This document shows positions 25,981 through 35,620 of a stretch of 64,000 nucleotides of DNA, one piece after another; position 1 is the stretch's first letter; each line of letters begins with the position of its first letter. The translations under genes were made by a program, and so were the position numbers. The DNA is from Casuarius casuarius. Its lineage: Eukaryota; Chordata; Aves; Casuariiformes; Casuariidae. The stretch covers positions 1,211,799-1,275,798 of the forward strand of contig PTFA01000276.1 of assembly GCA_003342895.1 (NCBI GenBank). Direction: 5' to 3'. Below the pieces are notes generated by a model. That model searched no databases. It worked only from the letters and a program-made list of their open reading frames with translations, and was not told the origin of the DNA.

Positions 25981-26285
25981 CCTCTTCTTTGCGCTCCCCC
26001 CCTCTGGCAGAGGTAGGTGGCCGCGCTGAGGCAGCTAACCCCGCGGGCACACGCGTACGCTGCGCCTGAGCAGTCTGGAAGACGGCCCCAGCGCGCCTTC
26101 GCCACCCAAAGCTGGGCTTGCACCGCGCTGCCCCGAGGCGCGGAGCCACAGGGGCAGCCCCCCAGCAGCTTCGCCTGCCCCGTGCCGGGTCCCGTCAGCG
26201 CCCGCGCCCAAGGCCCGTCGGGCAACGCCGCACAGCCCAGCAGCCGGCGGCGCTCTGCTGGCGCTGCACTACCCCCAGGTCGTGA
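25981..26285. promoter_or_regulatory. Compact CpG island
   Basis: I count 33 CpG dinucleotides in 25981-26280, in sequence that is mostly G+C and bordered on both sides by ordinary A+T-rich DNA. Dense unmethylated CpG normally marks promoters or strong regulatory elements in vertebrates. Frames are open on both strands (97 codons plus at 26017-26310; 160 codons minus at 25806-26288), which follows from base composition. No TATA box is evident. A splice-donor-like word (GAG/GTAGGT) lies near 26010. It could be the first exon and promoter of an unrecognised gene or lncRNA, an orphan CpG island acting as an enhancer, or a GC-rich insertion. Confidence 0.55.
26246..26261 (-). promoter_or_regulatory. 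CTCF-like motif inside the CpG island
   Basis: Read on the minus strand, CCAGCAGAGCGCCGCC fits 14 of 16 positions of the CTCF core. The mismatch at the central G is unfavourable. The location inside a CpG island raises its plausibility. Direction is opposite to the motif at 23826-23841. Confidence 0.3.
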
Positions 26286-29200
26286 CAAGCAACTTGAAGG
26301 GCTTTGCTGAGTACATATCCAAAATGAAGCACCTCACTTCGAGGAAGCTGCTCCCCCCCCCAGCCCCATTAATCCCCTAAGAAGCAGAAGGAGCCGGCTG
26401 AGAAGCAGGGTGGGCGGCATGGGGATGCAGCTGCAGGGCAGTTTGGACAGGAGGCAGGCACTGCGCTCTTTCACCCAGAATTTACTTCACTGCTGTCGTT
26501 CAATTCTAAAAAAAAAACGTGTTGAAGGTATGTGCTTCTCCTTTATGAATGTAAAATATATTTAACATTTTGTAGTGGATGGAGATAGAATATGGATGCA
26601 CATCTGGTACTTCTCCAAAAAACAGACTAGCGTGAAGATGTTAAACATTTTTCTTCCTAGAAAGACCAGAGAGGCACAAGAGCTCCCTTCTCCCCATAGT
26701 GCTGGTTGCTCTGAAGTTGTCTCTCTGACAGCTCTTCTCCTAAACACAGGGACTGGGCATGGTCCTGCACTTTGTGTAATCTTTTAAACTATAGAAGTAT
26801 GGGGACAAAACAATGTCAGATCTGAATAACAGCATTTTACATCCACTTTACCCAGGTGTAATTGATTGCAGAAAGGGCAGGTTAATTAATCCAGTTCTTA
26901 GTAATTTTAATCAGGTGAAATTACGGAGGCATAAACATGAATCAGCACCATATGCTGATAAGTTTTTGTTATTTCCTTGGGAGCCAGATGTTTCTGTCCT
27001 CTGCATTATATCTATTATAAATCATTTCAGCATTTGTTTTCAGATAAATAAGAAAATCCACTTTGGGGAGGCTATAGCAGAGCTTTAGTTATAACCTTAA
27101 TTTACTTTTCCATCTTAGTGAAATTCCTGGCCAATAAGTATTTGAAACAACTGACTGACAAGTGTCAGTGATCTCAGATTGGAAACAACAACAAATGTAA
27201 AAGGCGCCTCTCATTTCAGCTGTCTGTCTACTATGATCTCTGCTAAAGCTGCGACTGAAAGACAGGCAAGACTGCAAACAAAACTACTGGTAAAAGTCCC
27301 CTAAAAGTACAAACATCATTCTAGCTTAATTGAATTGAAAGTGAATACACAAGTGGAAAATCTTCCAGTCTGCAGGAGGAGCTATTGATACAACCCACTT
27401 TTTATACTGACGTGGTATACCTGCGTATACAGCTGCAGGCACTGAAGTACCTATGCTCATGCTTCAACACATAAACACACATAATCTCGTTGTAGACCAA
27501 GTTCTGGTGAATTCAGAGATTTCCACTCAACCAAGAAAGCTAGCTAATAACTTTCCCTAGGTTAGAGAAAACAAATAGTTTTCCCTAGAAATATTAGATG
27601 TTCAATTAGATGTTCAGTTCTGAGTTGTAAAGCAATGGCAATGACAGTTATTAAAACTAAAAGTCTGGAAGTGACTGAGAATCACTTTTTAACTCTCAGA
27701 GATGACAGAAGTGGGCTTTGCCTTGCCTAACGTGGACCCCAGAACACACTTCTAGCACCCTCCCTCCTTCACCAGAGGTGGAAAATGTGTAAGGGCATCA
27801 GAAGCTGGCCCGCAAGGACTCCTCATGTGTTGGGGTTTGGTCTGCAGATTATCCCTGTTATTTTCCTTAGGTATTCAGTTTAGTTAGCTTTGTGATTCAA
27901 GTTCATACTTACCGACTCTTGCAAAACTTGGTTAACTTTCTGTGGTGATAAGTTTTGCCGTGTTTGCTTTCTGACCAGCTGTTTCCATCTAATAGTGGTG
28001 CAGGCAACTCCCTCCCCACCTCAGCCTTCATCCAGCCCGTTTGCCAACAGTCCCTTTTCCCCTTCCTTCCCTCTTGTCCCCAGCTCTGGCTTTCTCCCTC
28101 CAAGTCCTCTCCTCTGGCCATTTAACTAATCCCCCCACCTAAAACATGTTTAAAAAGATAACAAAAATCCATCCTATTACTCTAGTCATATTATACTCTT
28201 ATGGCTCCTCTTACTCTATCTTTTTAGACTATAATAGGGCAGTGATTATATTTGTACAGAAAGTGTCATTCTGTGAGCTGGGGCTACTGTTACACAAATA
28301 ACAATATGTTTTTGCAAGGCTAAGGCCAAAGTTCGGCACCGTCTCCCTTAGATCCTGGCTAATCAAAACACTTGAACATGCGCAAACCATTTAAGTAGAC
28401 CAGCACTCAGAACAATTTAAGCAGTGTAGACCTGACTATCCATGGCTAATTACCAGGATGGGATTTAAAGTGTGCGGATGTAAATTGAGTGTACAAAAAC
28501 CCATCTGGAGCTCATTGTTCACTGGTCTGGATAACTGCAACATTAAAAATCAAATAAATCCCCAAGCACTATAAATCAGAAGTGCTACGCCTAGTGTGAC
28601 AGATAAAGGGACTGTAGAACTCTTTCTACTATTTTTGTAAAATATAACTAGTGGAATCAAATTTCAAGATGTCTGCAAACATATTTTTAAGCTTTTACAT
28701 TTTATTCCTTGAAGACATCTCCTCCTTTCCTCTTCCCAGCTTCTACCACTATGTAGTACGGTGGGAATTGATCTTCTCATGCAGTATAGTTTTACTCAGG
28801 CTACTGCAAACATAGCAACTAACCACCCACAAAAATACCTTAAATTCAACGTATATAACCAGTATTTGTTAAAGAGAATTCAGTACCTATTTTAACTCAG
28901 CGGATATGGAAAGAAAGACCACTTCAAAAACATGGTGGAGAAGGAAGGGAATTGTACCTCTAGTGGTTTGTAGTGTAAATATTGACAGCTAAGTACTTTG
29001 TATTGGAAAACTCAGCTACTCTTGCCAAAAAATTAAATGAAGCACTGGTTAGGGACATCTGTTGAGTTCAGAGACAGAAGCACAGAGCACAGTCTGAGCG
29101 AGCTGAGGGGGAAAGTAACCTTGCAGCAGGGGATAATGCACGCTTTTCTTAATTTTCTACTAGAGACTTTAATCAAATCTGACATTAAACTGCATTCGAA

Positions 29201-30936
29201 AGCTGAATCTGACTGATATTTTTATTAGGTCTTTTCATCATGATTTCAAAGGGTGCTTAGTGATGTATCTGTCATATATATGAACTAAATTACATGTTCT
29301 GCACAACACATTTACCACTAAAATAAGCATTTTTAAGCCCAGTCAATCATCCTCAATACTGAATGGTATATTTTCAGGAAATTTTTGATGAAACTACTAA
29401 AAAACAAGCAAATAATTTTAACTCACAAGTTGTCTAAAAGAAGGCCAAGGAAATTCCAGAATTATGGCTGTTTGTTCAAAATTATTTTGTCTCCTAAGGC
29501 ATATATGGTCTTTAATTATCCCATCACGCACTATGCTCCCCATTGCCAATCTTAATTCTGACATTTCCTAACTTGTGAGTGTATGATTTGTCAACCTTAA
29601 TAATAATCTTCTAATATATTTGTAATTTAAACATATAATACGCATAAATAGCATGCACAACACAAAAAAATGCAGCTTAAAGAAACCCCAGAACCATAGC
29701 CTGTTTTCAGTTTCAAAATCACAAGATGTTGATTGTTTGTGCTTACTATCCCAGGAGTGGAAAGCTTCAAAGGGTCTATAAAGCTGGCTTGTCCCTTCTC
29801 ACTACCATCCTTAGTCCAGTAACTCCGGCTGCACTATTACCTAGTCTATGGCATGTATGGGTGTGTGTACGGAAACAACTGGATAAACAAAGCAAAGGCC
29901 CTGATCCTCCCCTCTTTCCATTAAAAATTCAGTTGGCTTCATTACTTAGATTTATTCTCATTTAGTCTGGTCACCTAGAATGAGGTCTTGGACCTCTTCT
30001 AAGCTTTGGTACCAGAAGAGATACCTAAATACGTACTTGGACATGTAAATATGCAGTCTGGCAGCTCTAAAATTGCAACATGTCTTCCATTCCAAAAGAA
30101 CAGCTAGAATATTTAGGTTATTTTCTACTGAAAACATCATTTAAAAATGCAAACTTTCATACAATTTATCAAAATCACTCAATGCGTAATGTGAAACACC
30201 CAATCAATATTTATAACTTCTGCACCTGCACACATGTCAAATGCTGGATTCTAAAAATGTTTAACTTCACGGGATTAGCCCCATCGGATAGTCTAATATC
30301 TTCCTCAGATGAATAAGGTTATTCGCCTTCTTAAGTGCTTTCAGGATGACCCCTAACGTGTCGCATTTCATCCTCCCTTACTATTGTACCGTTGAAAACC
30401 ACAGAGTGACACTTCATCTTTTCCAACATTTTCACAAGTATTTCCCCTGTCTCCTTATCCTGGGATTCAAAAATACCTCGAGCAGTTTTCAATCAGAAGA
30501 AATATTGTGTTAGGGTTGACTTCTTCACCTTTTTCACTGCCACAACACAGGAAAATAAACATGTTCTATGCTGAAATTAATCAAATTCGGTGACCTCTTG
30601 ACAGTAGTGCTCTAGCTTCTTCTTTCAGTGCTTCATCAATCACAAATAAATCATGATGGCTAGTGAGGCACCGGAGGACCGACATGGCAGTGTGTCAATA
30701 TCTGTGACCGAAGTAATGTTGTTGCCTGGTAAATTATCAGCAGAGGGGATCAGTGACAGAGCAGCAATTCCCCAGAAGTTTGGAGCCATTAGGGCACATT
30801 ACTTTCAAAGTTCATCAGTCCCAGAAGACCTGTAACAAACAACAGTTTAACCATAGCAAGGGTAGACCATTTGTGCTGGAGTATCCATGTCCAGGTCTAG
30901 ATCCTGCTCATCAATACGTGTGGAGCTTTCAGCTGT
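26286..30936. other. Unannotated non-coding DNA
   Basis: A run of 9 C lies at 26353-26361. Open frames stay below 100 codons. A perfect 12-bp tandem duplication is at 27593-27616. The intervals 28600-28720 and 29200-29660 are A+T-rich. I found no confident transposon match; the left end of the CR1 element that follows may extend into the last 100 bases. Confidence 0.55.
27593..27616. repeat. 12-bp perfect tandem duplication
   Basis: ATTAGATGTTCA occurs twice without interruption (27593-27604 and 27605-27616). Just upstream the word TTTCCCTAG is also repeated, suggesting local slippage. Confidence 0.75.
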
Positions 30937-31215
30937 CTAACAGCGCGTACCTGGGGAGCCATCACTGAACAGACATTTGACTAATGCAGTTCCACAGGGA
31001 ACCTGTGGCCCAATGGCATGTCACATTTTTTAATCAATGACCTAGAAAAAACCAAAGTCATTACAGATAACATTTCCAATGGTCACAAAGACTGATGGAT
31101 GGGCAAATAAGAGAATAGAGCCTTAACCGCATGTAATTTTAATGCTTGGAAGCCAGGCACAGACAATGTGCATTTAATAAGGCTAAAAGTAAGCCTACGC
31201 CATGTCCGGAGCGAT
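30937..31215 (+). mobile_element. CR1/L3-type LINE, reverse transcriptase part (5' segment)
   Basis: The sequence follows the reverse transcriptase section of the old sauropsid CR1 consensus. GTTCCACAGGGA at 30989-31000 encodes VPQG, the box just before the catalytic region. Some 30 bases on, shifted by one frame, comes a stretch encoding FLINDLE, matching the FINDLE motif. The catalytic FADD stretch is decayed (around TAACATTTCCAATGG). Further on, ACAATGTGCATTTAATAAGGC matches the region in which CR1 encodes 'NMRFNTAKC'. Frameshifts and stops make it a dead copy. It continues at 32131-32790 after an unrelated insert. Confidence 0.75.
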
Positions 31216-32130
31216 GACTGATGACTGGTCTCCTCTGTGGCCATTAGCACCCCAAAGTGATTACTTACTATCATTTTTGGGTTTCAAACAAAAGCCAGTA
31301 TCGAGCCACACGCATTCACATGGTTACGTCAAGTTGACTGCCAGAACACAGGTCCTCTATGTCGTATAGGCTCCGTGAGCAAAAAAGCCCCATGCAGAAC
31401 CGCAATACGAGGCTGCTCCGCTAGGAAGAGCTTAAGCAGCAGCTTCTCTGGGGGCAGCCACTAACAGGCCATGCGAAGGTCATGCTGGGGGGCAGCAGGG
31501 CCTGGCTGATCAGTTAGGATGTGAAATGGTCGGTTATTCAAGGGAAGGAAGGCTGAGTACATAGAGAGCCTCTCTGGTTTTAGTCTGCTTAGCCTGCTGA
31601 TGCCGGAGGTGCACAAAACAAGAGTCCGTTCCCATGCGGCCAGGGCAGCGTTGTTTGCCAGGCAAGCGGCAGAGAACAATTTTAGGTCTGGCCTTAGGAT
31701 AAGCAGCGACAGTATGGCTCCTTCACTTCTGATACCTGTAATTGCATCCATCTATTAGGGATTTCACAAACGTGTATTTGAGTTTGCTCTCACCTTAACA
31801 CGGCTGAAAGCTAAGGGCATTTCTATGGTATCTGCCAAATACCCAGCAATTCAATTTCTAGGACAGTGATGATATATATTTTACAGTGCCTAAAACCATA
31901 AAATGGCTCCAGCATTTTCACCCAGCTTTATGCATTGATTTAAGAGTTAGAACTGCAAGGAAATGCACTTTCACATTTTATAAGGTATCTGTATAAGAAG
32001 AAAAATCTTATGGTAACTCCAGCTGCCAGTTAATTGCGCCTTTTCATGCAGCAGGGCAATATAGAATATTCATGCTCCTCCCAGGAAGTCTGAAATCTAC
32101 ACGGAAAAGCAAAAAATATATATGTTCATC
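31216..32130. other. About 0.9-kb insert splitting the CR1 copy
   Basis: The CR1 consensus needs only roughly a hundred bases between the flanking parts, yet about 900 bases lie here that do not match it. The section 31300-31740 keeps many CpGs and is G+C-richer than the decayed LINE around it, which suggests a younger origin. A 96-codon minus-strand frame (31461-31751) is unrecognised. The remainder (31750-32100) is A+T-rich. I could not see terminal repeats or a target-site duplication, so the element type is unknown. Confidence 0.45.
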
Positions 32131-32790
32131 AGAGAGGGAGAGTTTTCTCCACGGAAACACCAATTTGAGAAGTATTTGGAATTGTAATAGATAGCCAGCT
32201 AAATATGAAGTCCAGGTGTGATACTGTGGCCAAAGATGCTAATCCAGTCCTTGGATATTTGAAGGGCTCACCCCACACAGTAGGTATTTTGGTACCAATA
32301 AATAAGAAGGAGTTCCAAGAGGCAATGAGAAGGATTAAACATTAAAAAACTTGTCCTATTTTGATAGCTTGTAAAGGGTCAATCCATTTTAACTTAACAC
32401 AGAAAAGGCTCCCAGGCAATTTGACTGTGCTGTATAAGTAATTGCGGGCACAGCAACAATAGGATAATAGAAAGCCTGTCAGTCCATCAGATGAATGTAT
32501 GACAAGATCAGATAGCTGGAAGTTGAAGTAAGGCCATTCAAGCTGGAAATAAAAATGTTTTTATTGTTTTAAATAATGAATAATTAATTAAGGAATGATT
32601 GCAAAGATTGTGTTGTGATATGATCTATCAGTGACAGCTTTCAACTCAAGCTTCAGTGTTTTCTGGGAGAGGCATCGTAGTTAAAACAAGAATTTACTTA
32701 TTTAGTCATACAGTCTGCACTGTAGAAATCAGGCTAAATAATCACAGATTGGTTCATTCTAGCTTGATAATCTGTGACTCTAATATAAAC
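32131..32790 (+). mobile_element. CR1/L3-type LINE, 3' segment with 3' end
   Basis: The interval resumes the CR1 consensus with GATAGCCAGCTAAATATGAA and GATACTGTGGCCAAAGATGC (CR1: 'agtcagctgaacatgag...gctgtggccaaaagagc'), then AGATAGCTGGAAGTTGAAG and GCTGGAAATAAAAATG. It runs into the 3' untranslated end, where GGCTAAATAATCACAGATTGG and CTTGATAATCTGTGAC match the 'gactagatgatcacaatgg...ggaatctatga' terminus. Together with 30937-31215 it is one insertion on the plus strand. Divergence is heavy, so the insertion is old. Confidence 0.8.
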
Positions 32791-33499
32791 ACTCCTTTAG
32801 CCTCAGTGAGTAGGAAAAAGGAAACTTTTTTTCTGTGGGAAAGATATATATTACAAACTTTATAACACATTGATAAAAAGTAGCAGTATTTCTGCTTATG
32901 AATCTTAATGGTTTTTGGAGAGTATGATCTGCAGGGTGCTGGGACACTTTAAATTTAGAGGGTATTTTTTTCTCTCTAAATTAAAATATTTCTGTTTCTG
33001 CAGGGTAGTTCAGGCTTAGCTAGGAAAATGGTAGTTTCTCCTTACTGGCAAAGACAAGTCTATTGTGGACAGCTCTAATCTGTATCCATTCCATCAGGCT
33101 TTGTTTCTCTGCCCCACTACCTTGATTTTAATGAAACCTATCCTTGTGCTTCCATTTTACTGTTTCAACTGCTTATACAAAGCAGATACAGCATCCTCAT
33201 TGGGCTAACTTGATAAAAAAGATTGGAGGAATATTGTATTTTGTTTTTTCATTACACGTTATTCTTGGGGAAAACTGTAATTGGTTTTAATCACTTTGAA
33301 TCACAGAAAGTGTATCATTTATTTTTGTTTAATTTCAGCAAATTCATAGCATTTTTTGTGGATGATTTAAAATCTCTTAAAATATTATGCCCACATAGTA
33401 GCTATATTTATATACCTTGCAACGAACAACAAGGCTTTGATTTTTATTGACATTGCAACTGGAGTTTTGCTGTGATATCAAGTATTACCTCCGTGTTTT
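32791..33499. other. Spacer between LINE and SINE remnants
   Basis: A+T-rich sequence without a recognised element; open frames are at most 75 codons (33223-33450). Confidence 0.5.
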
Positions 33500-33590
33500 A
33501 TATTTCAGATTACAAATGGGTAAACTAGGACCCAGAAAGCATAATCAAAGCTTGAGAATGAGGTCCAGGAAGTTTGGCGTGAATTCACCT
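33500..33590 (-). mobile_element. MIR-type SINE fragment, antisense
   Basis: ATTACAAATGGGTAAACTAGGACCCAGAAAGC resembles the reverse complement of the MIR body ('ttacagatggggaaactgaggcacagagag'), followed by a weak match to the 'gcaaggtcac' region. It is short and diverged. It is close to the antisense CR1 that begins at 33714. Confidence 0.5.
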
Positions 33591-33713
33591 GTCACTGTTA
33601 GATTTAGTAGACTTGATCTTCTAATTCCTGTATCTTCAGTTACTTCAGTTACTGGGAACAGTAGCATTTTTCATGTCTCTCCATAGATATGTATTTTACA
33701 TCCAATAACTCTC

Positions 33714-34830
33714 CAGAGGCACAGAACTGGAGGGAACCTCAGGATATCATTAAGTCCATTATTCCTTTGCCACAGAAAGAACAATTATGCCAATGTCATT
33801 TCTGACAGATATTTTACTAGTTGGTTTTTAAAGACTCTGGAAGATTCCACCAATTCTCTAGGCAATTTATTCCACTGCTTGACTCTCCTTCCAATTAAGC
33901 TGCAGTTTATACACATTATTTCTAGGCAGAGAACATGAAGAATGGATTATTCTCTCTTTTTGCAGCCACCCTTCTTATATTTGAAGATTGTTTTGTTCCT
34001 GCAGTCCTCTCCTCTCTAGGTTAAATAACCCAGTTTTTTCAATCATTTTTCATAGGTGACATTTTTAGACACCTGAACATTCTCATTTTTCTCTACTGTA
34101 TTCTCTCCAAGAATGTCCATGCATAATTCGCAAATTATTCTGAGAGAAGCCTTTAAATGCTGAATCAATAGGAAGGATTCATTCATGTCTTGCAGGCTAC
34201 ACTTGAGCTTACATGTTCCATTTGATCCCAAAGAGCTCTGTTTTTTTTTCCCATCGATAGGACATTGTTGAATCATGTTGAATTTGTCCACCGTAGACCA
34301 GCTTTAACCCCATGTCCTTTCCTGCAGCACTGTTCTTTAAATGAGTTTTACCTATCCTGTTTATTAAATAGGCAAGTCCTACCTAAAGTATGTGTCCCCA
34401 TTGAACAGCATCTGACTATTTTCAGATCATACCTCCAATTTGTCAAGATCACTTTAAATTTTTATACCACTCTCAGTATTCATTCCCAGCTTGGCTCCAT
34501 CTGCAGATTTAATAACCATACTTTGTACTCCATCATCCCAGTTATTAATGGAACTATTGAACACCATATGGATTAGAAATAGACACTACTCCATACATCC
34601 TTCTATTTTGACAGTGACTATTGATAAATAGTCTCTCAATATTCTTTCAAACCAGTTTTAGACCTAGATTCATACAGGTCATGTTTCTTTAGCTAGCATA
34701 TAAAGCTGCCATGGAAGAATACCAAGAGCCTTACTAAAATCAGGGTACAATATCTGCGCTTGTCCTTGGTTCACAAACCCTGTTTTCCTGCCATTGAAGG
34801 AAATAAAACTAATAGCTATCTAAAAATATA
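33714..34830 (-). mobile_element. CR1/L3-type LINE, antisense copy
   Basis: The plus strand reads as the reverse complement of CR1. It starts with the 3' terminus (ACAGAACTGGAGGGAACCTC), followed by GATTCCACCAATTCTCTAGG, GCAATTTATTCCACTGCTTG, the AACCCAGTTTTTTCAATCAT block, the CCTCCAATTTGTCAAGATCA block (34431-34450), and GCCATGGAAGAATACCAAGA with AGCCTTACTAAAATCAGGG near the far end. The match therefore covers the 3' untranslated region and the C-terminal reverse transcriptase part, and fades near 34830. The open frame at 34265-34576 is antisense LINE sequence and not a gene. Confidence 0.85.
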
Positions 34831-35079
34831 ACATATAATTTCTTCAAAACAAAATGAAAAGTTTAATGGTTAAATCCTTGCAACAGCTTTTGAAATATAC
34901 TCAAATTGCGATTCTCTTCGCAAAGCTAAATTGCTTGCCCTCACAATTTGTTTTTCTTTTTATCTAGACTCCACAGTTTCTTGGGAATCTGAAGCACTTG
35001 GCATGCCTCTATAAGTAGCAGAGATGTTTGAGCTGGAAAGGCTTTAACTTCTGTTAAATAAAAAAAATATTGCAAATGG
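34831..35079. other. Spacer between inverted CR1 copies
   Basis: A+T-rich; no element recognised. It separates the antisense copy (33714-34830) from the sense copy (35080-35620). Confidence 0.45.
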
Positions 35080-35620
35080 TGAATAAAAGAAAAATAGATA
35101 GCAAACAATATATAGCAGAAGGTTTAAAATGTAGAAAATTGATAAGAGAAGCTAAAGATGACAGAAGAATCTGTGGCTGGCAGGACTGAGTCTTTGAAGT
35201 CTATTTGGAACAAGTGAATTCTAACAATGGTACAGGCTCATTACTCAACAGAGATAGTAAATTTATTCACAGTAGTGCAGAAGAAGTAGATGTGTTTATG
35301 AAACATTTCCATTCTGTATTTGAAATGAAGAGAGATCACACAAGGATGATCCATGCATGATGAAGTACTTTCCAAGCTATTCATGGCAAAGGACATTAAA
35401 TAGCTACTATGTTGAATCATTTTTAAATGAACAGGCTTGGAAAACTTGCATCTAATTCCTAAAAGCACTATCTGAGGAACTCTCTGGCCCACTTATCTTA
35501 GCATTTATTTCACCTTGGGCTATCCAGGAAATTCCAGAAGACCGAAAGAATGATAAAGTTGTGCCAAGGTTCTAAGGGGGCAAGTGGGATGGGCAGAATA
35601 AAGGCAGGACAGAAAGATCT
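35080..35620 (+). mobile_element. CR1/L3-type LINE, ORF2 middle part
   Basis: The stretch GATAAGAGAAGCTAAAGATG, AATCTGTGGCTGGCAGGACTG, AACAATGGTACAGGCTCATT and GTGCAGAAGAAGTAGATGTG follows the CR1 ORF2 region between the endonuclease and reverse transcriptase domains. Later, AACTTGCATCTAATTCCTAAAAG and GAGGAACTCTCTGGCCCACT match the consensus for 'NLHPRVLKELAEELSGPL'. GGAAATTCCAGAAGACCG and GATAAAGTTGTGCCAAGGTTC match the block just before the reverse transcriptase core. The copy is broken by stops and small deletions. It covers a different part of CR1 from the antisense copy on its left. Confidence 0.75.

Noticed and set aside
25806..26288. 160-codon minus-strand frame over the CpG island
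   Set aside because: Frames are open on both strands because the sequence is G+C-rich and has few stop codons; the translation is Ala/Gly/Arg-rich with no domain.
34265..34576. 103-codon plus-strand frame
   Set aside because: It is the antisense strand of a CR1 copy, so not an independent gene.
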